A stretch of 50,760 bases of DNA from Vulcanimicrobiota bacterium (lineage in GTDB: Bacteria > Vulcanimicrobiota > JAJTBE01), in the NCBI GenBank assembly GCA_021107945.1, contig JAIORV010000073.1, positions 1 through 50,760 of the forward strand, in the 5' to 3' direction. The position numbers and the translations under genes were made by a program. This document shows positions 44,023-50,760 of this stretch, piece by piece (positions within the stretch are counted from its first letter, which is position 1; each line of letters begins with the position of its first letter). The notes under the pieces were generated by a model that searched no databases, was not told where the DNA came from, and was given only the letters and a program-made list of their open reading frames with translations.

Positions 44023-45123
44023 CTATTTACTTATCACCGAGGTCAATCTTTGTACTTTGAAAAATACTCCCGGACTATTGCTGACGTCAATCCCGCTTGC
44101 CAACATCTCCCATACAATTGTTCCGTCAGGTGTAACCTCAAACATTGTTGACTCATGTAAATCGGTGCGAACGGATACGAAGAGGGTGTTCCCATTTGGC
44201 AGCCTGTTTGCATCACGGGTTGTACGCATATTCTCCCGGGCGTATGTCCATACCGTTTCTCCTGTGGTCCGGTCAATCTCTACCCCTATATATGGAGAAT
44301 CATGCTGAAGCGCTACTATCAAATGATTGTTCGCGAGTATCTTGGGTTCATGAGGATCGACAGTCTCACCGAATATAGACCAGTCAAACTCCCATACCAC
44401 ATCACCGTTAGAATCAACCTCCGTAGTCAGATTGAAATTCCTCAAACTCACAAGGGTGTTACCATTCGACATTCTCGTTACCGCATTGGCGTGAGTCCAA
44501 CCCCCATCCCAAATTCCGATGTAGGGATCCTTGTAATAATCCTCGCCGGCAAACCAGGACCATACCAGATTCCCCTGGTAATCAACTTCTTTTGTCTGGG
44601 CGTCATCCACGGTATCATTGTTTCCAAAATTATAAACCGTATTCCCGTTGGAAAGCCTGTCTGCATCATGGCTTACTTTCTTGTCCAGATGCTCCCATAT
44701 TACATTTCCGCTCCCGTCGATTTCACGGATGCCATAACCGGGAAGAACTATAAGTATATTCCCGTTATCCAGCAATTCCGCATCAAACCCGGGCTGTGTA
44801 TATGAACTTACATCCGCGGGAAGGACATATTCCCATACGACATTTCCCTGCATATCCACCTGCACGACACGGGGACCATTCCCGGAATATGGGAACAGAG
44901 TGTATCCATTGTATGCCTGGGATTGATCGTATGTAATAACGTTGAGCCCGGTTGAGGTGGGCGTGGGTGTGGGCGTTGTTGTTGGTGTTGTTGTAGCTGT
45001 GGGGGTTGTTGTTGGTGATGTTGTGCCACCTCCGCCACTACTCCCGGAGCATCCAACCAGGACGATGGCCGGGATGGACAGGATTAAAAACAGAACCATC
45101 AGAATTCTTATTTCTCTTTTCAT
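44023..45123 (-). CDS. propeller lipoprotein, arylsulfotransferase (ASST)-like
   Basis: 366 residues with a strong GGAGGTTGC site. A signal peptide ends in the lipobox LVGC (Cys25). A Gly/Ser and Thr/Pro linker (TTTPTATTTPTTTPTPTPTS) follows, then a six-bladed propeller with repeats such as LSNGNTVYNFGN, DSNGDVVWEF, LPNGNTLFVSV and DGTIVWEM. The pattern of VWEY/VWEH/VWSW repeats with conserved His (VSHDADRL, THANAV) is like arylsulfotransferases. The catalytic histidine was not confirmed, so enzyme activity is uncertain. Outer-membrane or inner-membrane periplasmic location. Confidence 0.75.
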   Translation of the reverse strand: MKREIRILMVLFLILSIPAIVLVGCSGSSGGGGTTSPTTTPTATTTPTTTPTPTPTSTGLNVITYDQSQAYNGYTLFPYSGNGPRVVQVDMQGNVVWEYVLPADVSSYTQPGFDAELLDNGNILIVLPGYGIREIDGSGNVIWEHLDKKVSHDADRLSNGNTVYNFGNNDTVDDAQTKEVDYQGNLVWSWFAGEDYYKDPYIGIWDGGWTHANAVTRMSNGNTLVSLRNFNLTTEVDSNGDVVWEFDWSIFGETVDPHEPKILANNHLIVALQHDSPYIGVEIDRTTGETVWTYARENMRTTRDANRLPNGNTLFVSVRTDLHESTMFEVTPDGTIVWEMLASGIDVSNSPGVFFKVQRLTSVISK

Positions 45124-45144
45124 TATGCAACCTCCACAATGAGC

Positions 45145-46305
45145 TTATTCTTTCTGGAATAAGAAAATATATTCGTGCTTAAAAAGATAAAACCCACCCA
45201 CAAGCGCCCTGTATCTCCATAGCTCTTTCTGATTTCTCTTTCCCTTTGTTTCCTGAAAATTCTTGACGACTATGCTCTTAAGTTTATAAAACCCGGAGCT
45301 TAAAATTCTCTGCATCGCATAAAATCCCAGTGGAATCCATTCTCCGCCCGTGTATTTATCGCCGATTACAAGGCACATATAACGCCCGTTTTCAAGTGCA
45401 GGGGCGGAATTTCGAACTATCATATCCATACGATCCAGGAAGTCATCGACGCTTGCGGCATTGGACAGGTCTTCCCCGTTCTCACTGAATTTTATTATGT
45501 CATAATATGGTGGGTGCATTACAATCAACTGTACTTTTTTTATTCCCCGCTCGTCAAGTACTTTTTTATAATCAATAGTTGCAGAATTTGCTTCAATAAC
45601 ATCGGTTTTTACATCAAAAGGATTCTCCTGGCTTTCAACAACGAATCTGGAGTTTTTTGCCGCTTCGGGGTTCAACTCAATCCCTACTCCATTCCTTCCA
45701 AGGCGGCGGCATTCAATCATAGTTGTGCCGCTTCCGGAAAAAGTATCCAGGACATATTCCCTTTGCTTTGTGAATCGCAACATCATCTGCTGGGGAATCT
45801 GGGGGATGAAATTGCCCCAGTAGGAGGCCATATGATTTCCCGCCCTGCTTCTCTTCTTCTCGATCCATAAGCTGTCGGTATTGACATGGTTATACTCTTT
45901 CCACCGGTTCAGGTTGATGTCGTTTACCTTTCCTGTTTTTATTTTCAGGGTCGATTTCTTCAACCTTTTCAGGTAATACCTGGTTCTGTCGAGACTGAAA
46001 GTGTCAAAAATCTGTTGCAGATTACCTATGAAAACTTCCGGGTCTATCCTGTAACATTTGCCGTTGGTTAATATGGATGTATCCGCAGTCCAGGGGTTGT
46101 TTAAAGGATCTTCCCGAATAGTAGATAAAAGCTTTTGTACCTCATCCCTTATATCATTCAAGTTTGCTCTGGAAATGATATAATCAATTGTATCGGCAAG
46201 TTTATCCTTATCAAGACAAATTTTTACGGATTCATCCGTGAATGAAAATTCCAACACTTCATAATTGTTTTCCATATTACATGCCACCATATCAATAAAT
46301 TTCAT
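45145..46305 (-). CDS. orphan DNA methyltransferase (N4/N6 type)
   Basis: 386 residues. The AdoMet loop VLDTFSGSGTTMIECRRLGRNGVGIELNPEA (each part in family order) and the catalytic MHPPYYDIIKF, where HPPY replaces the usual DPPY or SPPY, mark an amino-group DNA methylase. The first 170 residues are a separate N-terminal domain. No restriction enzyme, specificity subunit or BREX gene is adjacent. It may be a solitary regulatory or protective methylase. The start at 46305 is uncertain; ATGs at 46290 and 46275 are alternatives. Confidence 0.82.
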   Translation of the reverse strand: MKFIDMVACNMENNYEVLEFSFTDESVKICLDKDKLADTIDYIISRANLNDIRDEVQKLLSTIREDPLNNPWTADTSILTNGKCYRIDPEVFIGNLQQIFDTFSLDRTRYYLKRLKKSTLKIKTGKVNDINLNRWKEYNHVNTDSLWIEKKRSRAGNHMASYWGNFIPQIPQQMMLRFTKQREYVLDTFSGSGTTMIECRRLGRNGVGIELNPEAAKNSRFVVESQENPFDVKTDVIEANSATIDYKKVLDERGIKKVQLIVMHPPYYDIIKFSENGEDLSNAASVDDFLDRMDMIVRNSAPALENGRYMCLVIGDKYTGGEWIPLGFYAMQRILSSGFYKLKSIVVKNFQETKGKRNQKELWRYRALVGGFYLFKHEYIFLFQKE

Positions 46306-46434
46306 GATATATTTCTCAATAAAAGTGAAAATTCCTCTTTTTAATTATTCCATGATTGAATAATATGTAATCATGACATGATTTTAACATGTTATATTGG
46401 GGCAACTCCCGATAAGAAATGCAGGAATTTTTGC

Positions 46435-46550
46435 CGCTAAGGAAATGAGGAAATAAGGATTACGGAGGACAGAGACTGGATCTCGTTTCCCATCTCCCGC
46501 CTCCAACCCTGTAGGAGGGACGTCCCCGTCCCGATAAACGGACCTAACAT
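46435..46550. repeat. repeat modules upstream of the BMP lipoprotein gene
   Basis: TCTCGTTTCCCATCTCCCGC (46481 on), then GTAGGAGGGACGTCCCCGTC followed by CCGATAAACGG (46510-46541). The remaining 46306-46644 is AT-rich with no gene. The short open frames here read only repeat. Confidence 0.7.
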
Positions 46551-46644
46551 TGTCGATTATAATCATTATTAATATTTATCGCCCACAAATCAAAGGAGGG
46601 AAGTTACCTTATTCAGTGAATTTTATTTTAAATGGAGTGAGTAA

Positions 46645-47802
46645 TTGTTGCAAGATAGAAAATCAAATATTCACATATTTATGTTGATATTATTAACGCT
46701 TGCTTTGATTTTGGTCGGATGTAAGGATGAGAAAAATGGGGGATCCGGCGATAATAAAAATGACAACAAGAGCAAAGACCTCAAGGTTGCTTTTGTATAT
46801 GTGGGGATTATTGGCGATGCGGGATGGACTTTTACACATGATCAGGCAAGGATACAGTTAGAAAGGGATTTTCCCAATATAAAAACATCATATGTCGAAT
46901 CGGTGAAAGATGGTGCGAGCTCAAAAAAAGTATTCGAGAAGCTGGCAAAAGACGGGAATGATCTAATTATCGGAACATCCCTTGATCATGAAGAGAATAT
47001 GCTGGAAACCGCCAAATTATTTCCCGGTGTTAAGTTTTTGCATTGCTCCGGCAGTAAGATCTCGAATAATATGGGAACTTATTTCGGGAAGATGTACCAG
47101 GCACGATACCTCACGGGCCTTGTCGCCGGAAACATGACTGATACCAACAAAATCGGATATGTAGCCGCCTATCCTGTTCCCGATGTAATAAGGGGTATAA
47201 ACGGGTTTACGGTAGGAGTCAGGAAAGTCAATCCTTCTGCAAAAGTATTCGTGGTCTGGACAAACACGTGGTTTGATCCCCTCAAAGAAAGGAAGGCGGC
47301 GGAATATTTGCTTGACAGGGGATGTGATGTACTCGCCCAGCATCAGGATTCGCCGGCATCCCAATTAACCGCCAGGGAATACGGGAAATTCTGCATTGGG
47401 TATAATTGTGACATGAGTATATTTGCACCCAATGTACATCTTGTCTCACCGATCTGGCGATGGGGTGTTTATTACGAAAAGGCAATAAAAAATATTGAAA
47501 ATGGAACCTGGAGACCTTCAAGATACTGGGGAGGCATGAAGGAGGGAATTGTGGATATATCACCGATTGGGGAAATGGTGCCAAAACACATAAGAGAACA
47601 GGTGGAACAGGAAAGAAAGGACATAATTTTTGGAAGAACCAGGATTTTTGAAGGGCCTATAAGGGATAACAAGGGTAAGATTATCTACATGATGGGTGAG
47701 AACCCGGATGATAATGAGCTGTGGAATATGGACTTTTTTGTCGAAGGAGTTGTTATTAAAGACAGAAAGGCAAACAAGGTAATAAAAAAGAAAAAGAAGT
47801 AA
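46645..47802 (+). CDS. BMP/PnrA-family substrate-binding lipoprotein
   Basis: 385 residues with a TTG start supported by GGAG seven bases upstream (TTG at 46648 equally possible). The lipobox is LVGC, Cys26. Family segments: VAFVYVGIIGDAGWTFTHDQAR, IIGTSLDHEENMLETAKLFPGVKFLHCSG, YLTGLVAGNMT, VIRGINGFTVGVRKVNPSAKV and the C-terminal GIVDISPIGE. Such proteins bind nucleosides or related ligands for an ABC importer. The importer genes are absent from this window. The next gene starts 5 bases later. Confidence 0.9.
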   Translation: MLQDRKSNIHIFMLILLTLALILVGCKDEKNGGSGDNKNDNKSKDLKVAFVYVGIIGDAGWTFTHDQARIQLERDFPNIKTSYVESVKDGASSKKVFEKLAKDGNDLIIGTSLDHEENMLETAKLFPGVKFLHCSGSKISNNMGTYFGKMYQARYLTGLVAGNMTDTNKIGYVAAYPVPDVIRGINGFTVGVRKVNPSAKVFVVWTNTWFDPLKERKAAEYLLDRGCDVLAQHQDSPASQLTAREYGKFCIGYNCDMSIFAPNVHLVSPIWRWGVYYEKAIKNIENGTWRPSRYWGGMKEGIVDISPIGEMVPKHIREQVEQERKDIIFGRTRIFEGPIRDNKGKIIYMMGENPDDNELWNMDFFVEGVVIKDRKANKVIKKKKK

Positions 47803-47807
47803 TTCCA

Positions 47808-48407
47808 ATGGCAGGCTATAAAATGAGGAAAGACCATTCAAACAAAAAAGCATACACATTGATTGAAATAATTATTGCAATGGCGATATTTATGGTATTT
47901 ATCGGCGCTGTTCTGGGTCTTTATATTCACGCGGTCAGAAAATATAGTTTCCTGGAATCCAGGACAGGGGCAAGAGGACACCTTGACGATGCCAGAATCG
48001 GGTTGGATAGGATGTCTAAAGATCTGAAAAAAGCCAATTTTATTCTCTACCCGGATGAAGCCGTCCTCCGGGGGCAGGGAAGCTCCATAATCGTCTTTTC
48101 TTCACTTGAAACCAGGCGGGTGGGGGCGACATCCACAAATATATTCGGAATCAGGCAGGAGAATAACACAGTCGAATTTTTAATGTTGAGTTCCGATTAC
48201 GACCTTGATCCCGAAGACCCCGGGACAACACCTGAAGTTATTATGAGTCAGGTTATATATAGAAGAGTGATATCCCAAAACATACAATCCATTGGATTTT
48301 ACCAGGACGATAGCCGCAGACCGCAGTTGGTTACTATTCGATTGCAAACATTAGAAATAAAAGGGAATCAGGTTACATTGATGACAAAGATATTTATAAG
48401 GCACTGA
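47808..48407 (+). CDS. prepilin-type / GspJ-like pseudopilin
   Basis: 199 residues; ATG 47823 (M6) is an alternative start. The class III signal is KKAYTLIEIIIAMAIFMVFIGAV with Glu at +5. The residue before the cut site is Ala rather than the usual Gly. One hydrophobic helix is followed by a globular part. The RMSKDLKKANFIL segment resembles GspJ/PulJ minor pseudopilins. Prepilin peptidase genes are not seen. Coupled to the BMP lipoprotein by a 5-base gap, an unusual partnership. Confidence 0.78.
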   Translation: MAGYKMRKDHSNKKAYTLIEIIIAMAIFMVFIGAVLGLYIHAVRKYSFLESRTGARGHLDDARIGLDRMSKDLKKANFILYPDEAVLRGQGSSIIVFSSLETRRVGATSTNIFGIRQENNTVEFLMLSSDYDLDPEDPGTTPEVIMSQVIYRRVISQNIQSIGFYQDDSRRPQLVTIRLQTLEIKGNQVTLMTKIFIRH

Positions 48408-48417
48408 TTTGTGTTGA

Positions 48418-49296
48418 TCAGATTATTTCTCCCAGCATTTTCTCGGTGCGAGAATTCAGGTAGGCGGATATCAACAGGAGCACAAATACTACCGGTATAA
48501 AGAGATACACAACAAATGTGAGTGGATAATTACCCAGGAATTTCATGATAAAATGGGGGTAATATGCCATCTCCCCGAAGTTATTTGTCAGGAGTATCAG
48601 TTGCACCTGTATGAATATGAATGCCGGAATAATAAAGATCGAACTTCTTTCTATCCAGGTAAAGAGCTTTGAGATTCCGTAGATTTCTTTACCTTCATCC
48701 CCGTTACCCGATTTTGATCTTGCCTTATGATAAGCTTCCCGTGCCGATATATATATGCGGTGAGATATGATATAACACCCTGCGGCGAGATCCAGCGCAA
48801 GTATGATCAGGATAAGCGTGGGGTGAATTCCCGATATGGGTGAGACAATAAAAAGAATCAGGAAACCCGTGAGAAGAAACTTGAGGAAATGGACGAACAC
48901 ATGCATGAATTTCCCCCAGACTATCTTGCCGGGCTCCAGTAAAGTTGTCATGACGGTTTCAAAGACGCCGTTCTTCAAATCCCTTGTAAATGAGTTAAAG
49001 CCTTCCCATATAACGGCAATCATCAAGCTGCATAGAAAAACAGACTCAGTGAGAATAAGCCCAAAAACCTGCAACCATACTCCACTGTCCTCCATATACC
49101 TGTGACGCACCAGATATACGCCAAAAGGAATGACGAGCAAGGTTATTACCACACCCCAGAATTGAATCCATCTCTCACTTGTCATACTCTCCTCGTCCCT
49201 CTGCGCCTGAATCTTTTGCCTTTCATACCTGATGGAATCAAGGAAGTAGATGGGATTTTTTTTGAAAAATTTATCAACGAAGTCAATTTTGAACAT
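48418..49296 (-). CDS. ABC-2-type permease-like membrane protein
   Basis: About 292 residues from ATG 49296 (GGGGTGT upstream); the frame is open to 49344. About six hydrophobic segments. The stretch FTRDLKNGVFETVMTTLLEPGKIVWGKF is the ABC-2 permease-like pattern following the second helix. No ATPase gene is adjacent, so it may work with a distant one. Also the only gene between the pseudopilin and the GNAT gene. Confidence 0.65.
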   Translation of the reverse strand: MFKIDFVDKFFKKNPIYFLDSIRYERQKIQAQRDEESMTSERWIQFWGVVITLLVIPFGVYLVRHRYMEDSGVWLQVFGLILTESVFLCSLMIAVIWEGFNSFTRDLKNGVFETVMTTLLEPGKIVWGKFMHVFVHFLKFLLTGFLILFIVSPISGIHPTLILIILALDLAAGCYIISHRIYISAREAYHKARSKSGNGDEGKEIYGISKLFTWIERSSIFIIPAFIFIQVQLILLTNNFGEMAYYPHFIMKFLGNYPLTFVVYLFIPVVFVLLLISAYLNSRTEKMLGEII

Positions 49297-49371
49297 TTTT
49301 ACACCCCGCAAGAAGCAATTATGTTTCTTTATAAATGTAAACACCCCGGAATATCATTTGTTCATTTTGTG

Positions 49372-49483
49372 TATTCATTCACCGTAAAGACCACAAAGAC
49401 TGCAAATACTACATAAGTATTACCCTTTTTGATCTGCGGCGAAACGCCGCAGCCACCAACATTGTTATAAAGGTGGGGTGGCA
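49372..49483. repeat. repeat fragment and hairpins
   Basis: TTCACCGTAAAGACCACAAA (49377 on) is a GCAGAG-type module. It is followed by a perfect hairpin CTGCGGCG-AAA-CGCCGCAG (49434-49452) and GCCACC/GGTGGC arms (49453-49482). Neither hairpin has a T-run. The remainder of 49297-49674 is empty apart from a diverged long palindrome near 49611-49684. Confidence 0.55.
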
Positions 49484-49674
49484 GAGTATGTCAATGCTCG
49501 GAGCCCTTAAAGCATCAAGAGATCTTACGAGAAATTTATGGTACTTCTCAAAAAAAGTTTCTCTCTTTCCCACCTCTCATCTGAGAATGTCGAATAAGCA
49601 GGATTGACAGGGAGGAGGGCATGTATGTTTTGTCTTCCTCATTTTGCATAACTCCTGCTCTGCATACATCCTTC

Positions 49675-50124
49675 CTACTCCTCCATATCCTCTCTCACCC
49701 CTGCATAGTCTCCCCTGGCTTCACCCGACTGATACTCATATTTCATAAGCGTCATTCCGTAACTTTTCTTCATCCCAAACCTGCTGTAGTAATCCTGCAA
49801 TTCCTCATCGCAACATAAATCGATTTCATATATATTACTAAATTTTTTGAACACACTGCGGATTAGCTCCGAGCCTATTCCCAGCTTCTGATATTCCGGC
49901 AAAACTTCGAGCAACGGGATATAGACGGTTAAGACATTGTCGGTCAAACATGTTATAAAGCCTACAACTCGATTGTTTTCATCGTCTATGGCAACTACAA
50001 AATAGCCGCTGTTTTTTAATATATTTAATAAAACCTGAGAGGATGGTGGATTCGGCCAGCCAATGAAAAAACCTGTGAGATTTTCAACTTTAACATCTTC
50101 AATTGAATTGGAATAAATAATCAT
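49675..50124 (-). CDS. GNAT-family N-acetyltransferase
   Basis: About 149 residues. The start is at ATG 50124 (GGGGAT upstream). The frame is open to 50415, but the first 97 codons read an SRP RNA gene and repeat DNA. GNAT core: VVAIDDENNRVVGFITCL, then the acetyl-CoA signature LPEYQKLGIGSELIRSVFKKF and YYSRFGMKKS. Acetylates an amine; the substrate is unknown. Confidence 0.85.
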   Translation of the reverse strand: MIIYSNSIEDVKVENLTGFFIGWPNPPSSQVLLNILKNSGYFVVAIDDENNRVVGFITCLTDNVLTVYIPLLEVLPEYQKLGIGSELIRSVFKKFSNIYEIDLCCDEELQDYYSRFGMKKSYGMTLMKYEYQSGEARGDYAGVREDMEE

Positions 50125-50165
50125 TACATCCCCGTTTAAACAAAAATTACGTGACCCCTTTATCC

Positions 50166-50205
50166 CTTTAAACTCTGTGTTCTCTACGAACTCTGCGGTG
50201 AAAGT
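50166..50205. repeat. GCAGAG-type module between GNAT and SRP RNA genes
   Basis: On the plus strand it reads AACTCTGTGTTCTCTACGAA continuing CTCTGCGGTGAAAG. It supports the GNAT start at 50124, because such modules are otherwise intergenic. Confidence 0.7.
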
Positions 50206-50222
50206 TTCCCGAAATAAATAAA

Positions 50223-50495
50223 GACCGCGCATCCAATCTTCGATAATGACAAACCCGGCGTTACCGGGCCAGTTAGCTCCAACCAGGTAGTTCTCCGGCA
50301 CACAAGAGGTCTTGTTTAGGGCTGCTCCGTTCCCGTCCTGACCCGGTTCACAAGTTCCTGTTGCGGAGAGCCCGACCTTCAACACCACTTCTCCCGGGCT
50401 GTCCCGACCAAGCAAAACCTCAGATGGACATCGACCCTGCTATGGAGGGTTATGCAGGCTACAGGGCACCCCCGGCTCCCCGTCTTAGCGCGGTC
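50223..50495 (-). ncRNA. ffs: signal recognition particle RNA, long Alu-domain type
   Basis: 273 bases. The ends GACCGCGC and GCGCGGTC pair exactly (50488-50495 with 50223-50230). The Alu part has GGTGCCCTGTAGCCTGCA and AGCAGGGTCGA with ATCTGAGG, as in Clostridium-type SRP RNA. The S-domain tip is CAGGACGGGAACGGAGCAGC, a GGAA tetraloop closed by compensated pairs, followed by GTGTGCCGG and CTGGTTGGAGCTAACTGG. SRP RNA scaffolds Ffh for co-translational targeting to the membrane. The two Alu and S domains together are diagnostic. Confidence 0.95.
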
Positions 50496-50516
50496 AAAAA
50501 TATCTGAATCTTTTAC

Positions 50517-50522
50517 ATTATA
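50517..50522 (-). promoter_or_regulatory. -10 box of the SRP RNA promoter
   Basis: TATAAT on the minus strand lies 21 bases from the mature 5' end. A TTGACA (50554-50559) is too far for the same promoter. No good -35 is at 17 bases, so transcription from here is only likely. Confidence 0.35.
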
Positions 50523-50569
50523 CCTGAGTTAAGTTATCATAAAACATCGTATTTGTCAATAGAAATTTT

Positions 50570-50660
50570 GTATATATTCAGGTCCCTCCATGAAAGCTAA
50601 TCTTTGATGACATTTTTTTTCACCGCAGAGAGCACGGAGGGTTCAAGGGATTGACAGATC
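50570..50660. repeat. dispersed repeat module at the window edge
   Basis: GTATATATTCAGGTCCCTCC opens near 50570. TGATGACATTTTTTTTCACC (50607 on) then leads into GCAGAGAGCACGGAGG, the same order as at 10496-10530. Confidence 0.65.
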
Positions 50661-50760
50661 AACTTGTTGGATACAGTTTTATTTCATGGAATTATATTTG
50701 CTAAAACTGATTATCCATTTTACTCCGCAAAATAGAGGTTACTACCGTACACATATCGAA

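Noticed and set aside
46384-46566. 60-residue minus-strand frame containing SVYRDGDVPPTG
   Set aside because: That peptide is the translation of the GTAGGAGGGACGTCCCCGTC module and appears wherever the repeat does.
50125-50415. N-terminal half of a 246-residue GNAT protein
   Set aside because: This stretch reads the SRP RNA gene and a dispersed repeat; the GNAT fold begins after 50124, which has its own ribosome site.
50223-50495. Group II intron-like structured RNA
   Set aside because: The GC-rich folded look first suggested an intron, but the order of Alu and S-domain motifs and the pairing ends fit SRP RNA, and no reverse transcriptase or domain V is present.

Overview
The window reads as one stretch of chromosome from an uncultured, probably diderm bacterium with roughly 40% G+C, AT-rich intergenic DNA and frequent GTG/TTG starts. 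ExbB/ExbD proteins, lipoproteins and a PilT ATPase argue for an outer membrane. A signal recognition particle RNA of the long, Alu-domain type lies at the right edge. Several families (DUF4178/DUF350, a membrane Ser/Thr kinase, a cytoplasmic PQQ-type propeller, a glycine-zipper protein) are of the kind often seen in candidate phyla. I cannot place the organism more closely than that. No rRNA, tRNA, CRISPR array, prophage or intact insertion sequence was seen.

Layout. 0.3-7 kb (+): a GIY-YIG-like protein, 6-phosphofructokinase, a DUF4178 / DUF350 / acidic zinc-ribbon cluster, and an overlapping ATPase + TOPRIM pair resembling the PARIS anti-phage system. 7-10.4 kb (-): nadA-nadB-nadC, the de novo NAD pathway from aspartate. 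10.7-16.5 kb: sugar-nucleotide epimerase, DUF4416 protein, an unknown protein, a PQQ-like propeller and a CoA-transferase. 17-30 kb: a hybrid sensor kinase, a secreted GH13 amylase, an ExbB-ExbD-ExbD-lipoprotein-metallopeptidase operon, an alpha/beta hydrolase, a secreted DA1-like peptidase and a GT39/ArnT-like glycosyltransferase. 30-41 kb: information and housekeeping genes (a Pol I homologue, ribosomal protein S1, coaE, gatC, pilT, plsY, der). 41-50.8 kb: a duplicated glycine-zipper protein, Ser/Thr kinase, ASST-like lipoprotein, orphan DNA methyltransferase, BMP-family binding lipoprotein, prepilin-like protein, ABC-2-like permease, GNAT acetyltransferase and SRP RNA.

Most intergenic regions are loaded with short dispersed repeats. 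Many are bounded by an inverted terminal motif close to GTAAYTRTTCA and carry interchangeable internal modules. Two genes (plsY and the amylase) have C-terminal tails made of this repeat DNA.

The most notable observations are: a DNA polymerase I homologue with an intact 5'-nuclease but substitutions at every key polymerase catalytic position checked; an SRP RNA gene hidden under a false N-terminal extension of a GNAT gene; a probable frameshift at nine adenines in the S1 gene; the PARIS-like pair; and the terminal-repeat-bounded element family.
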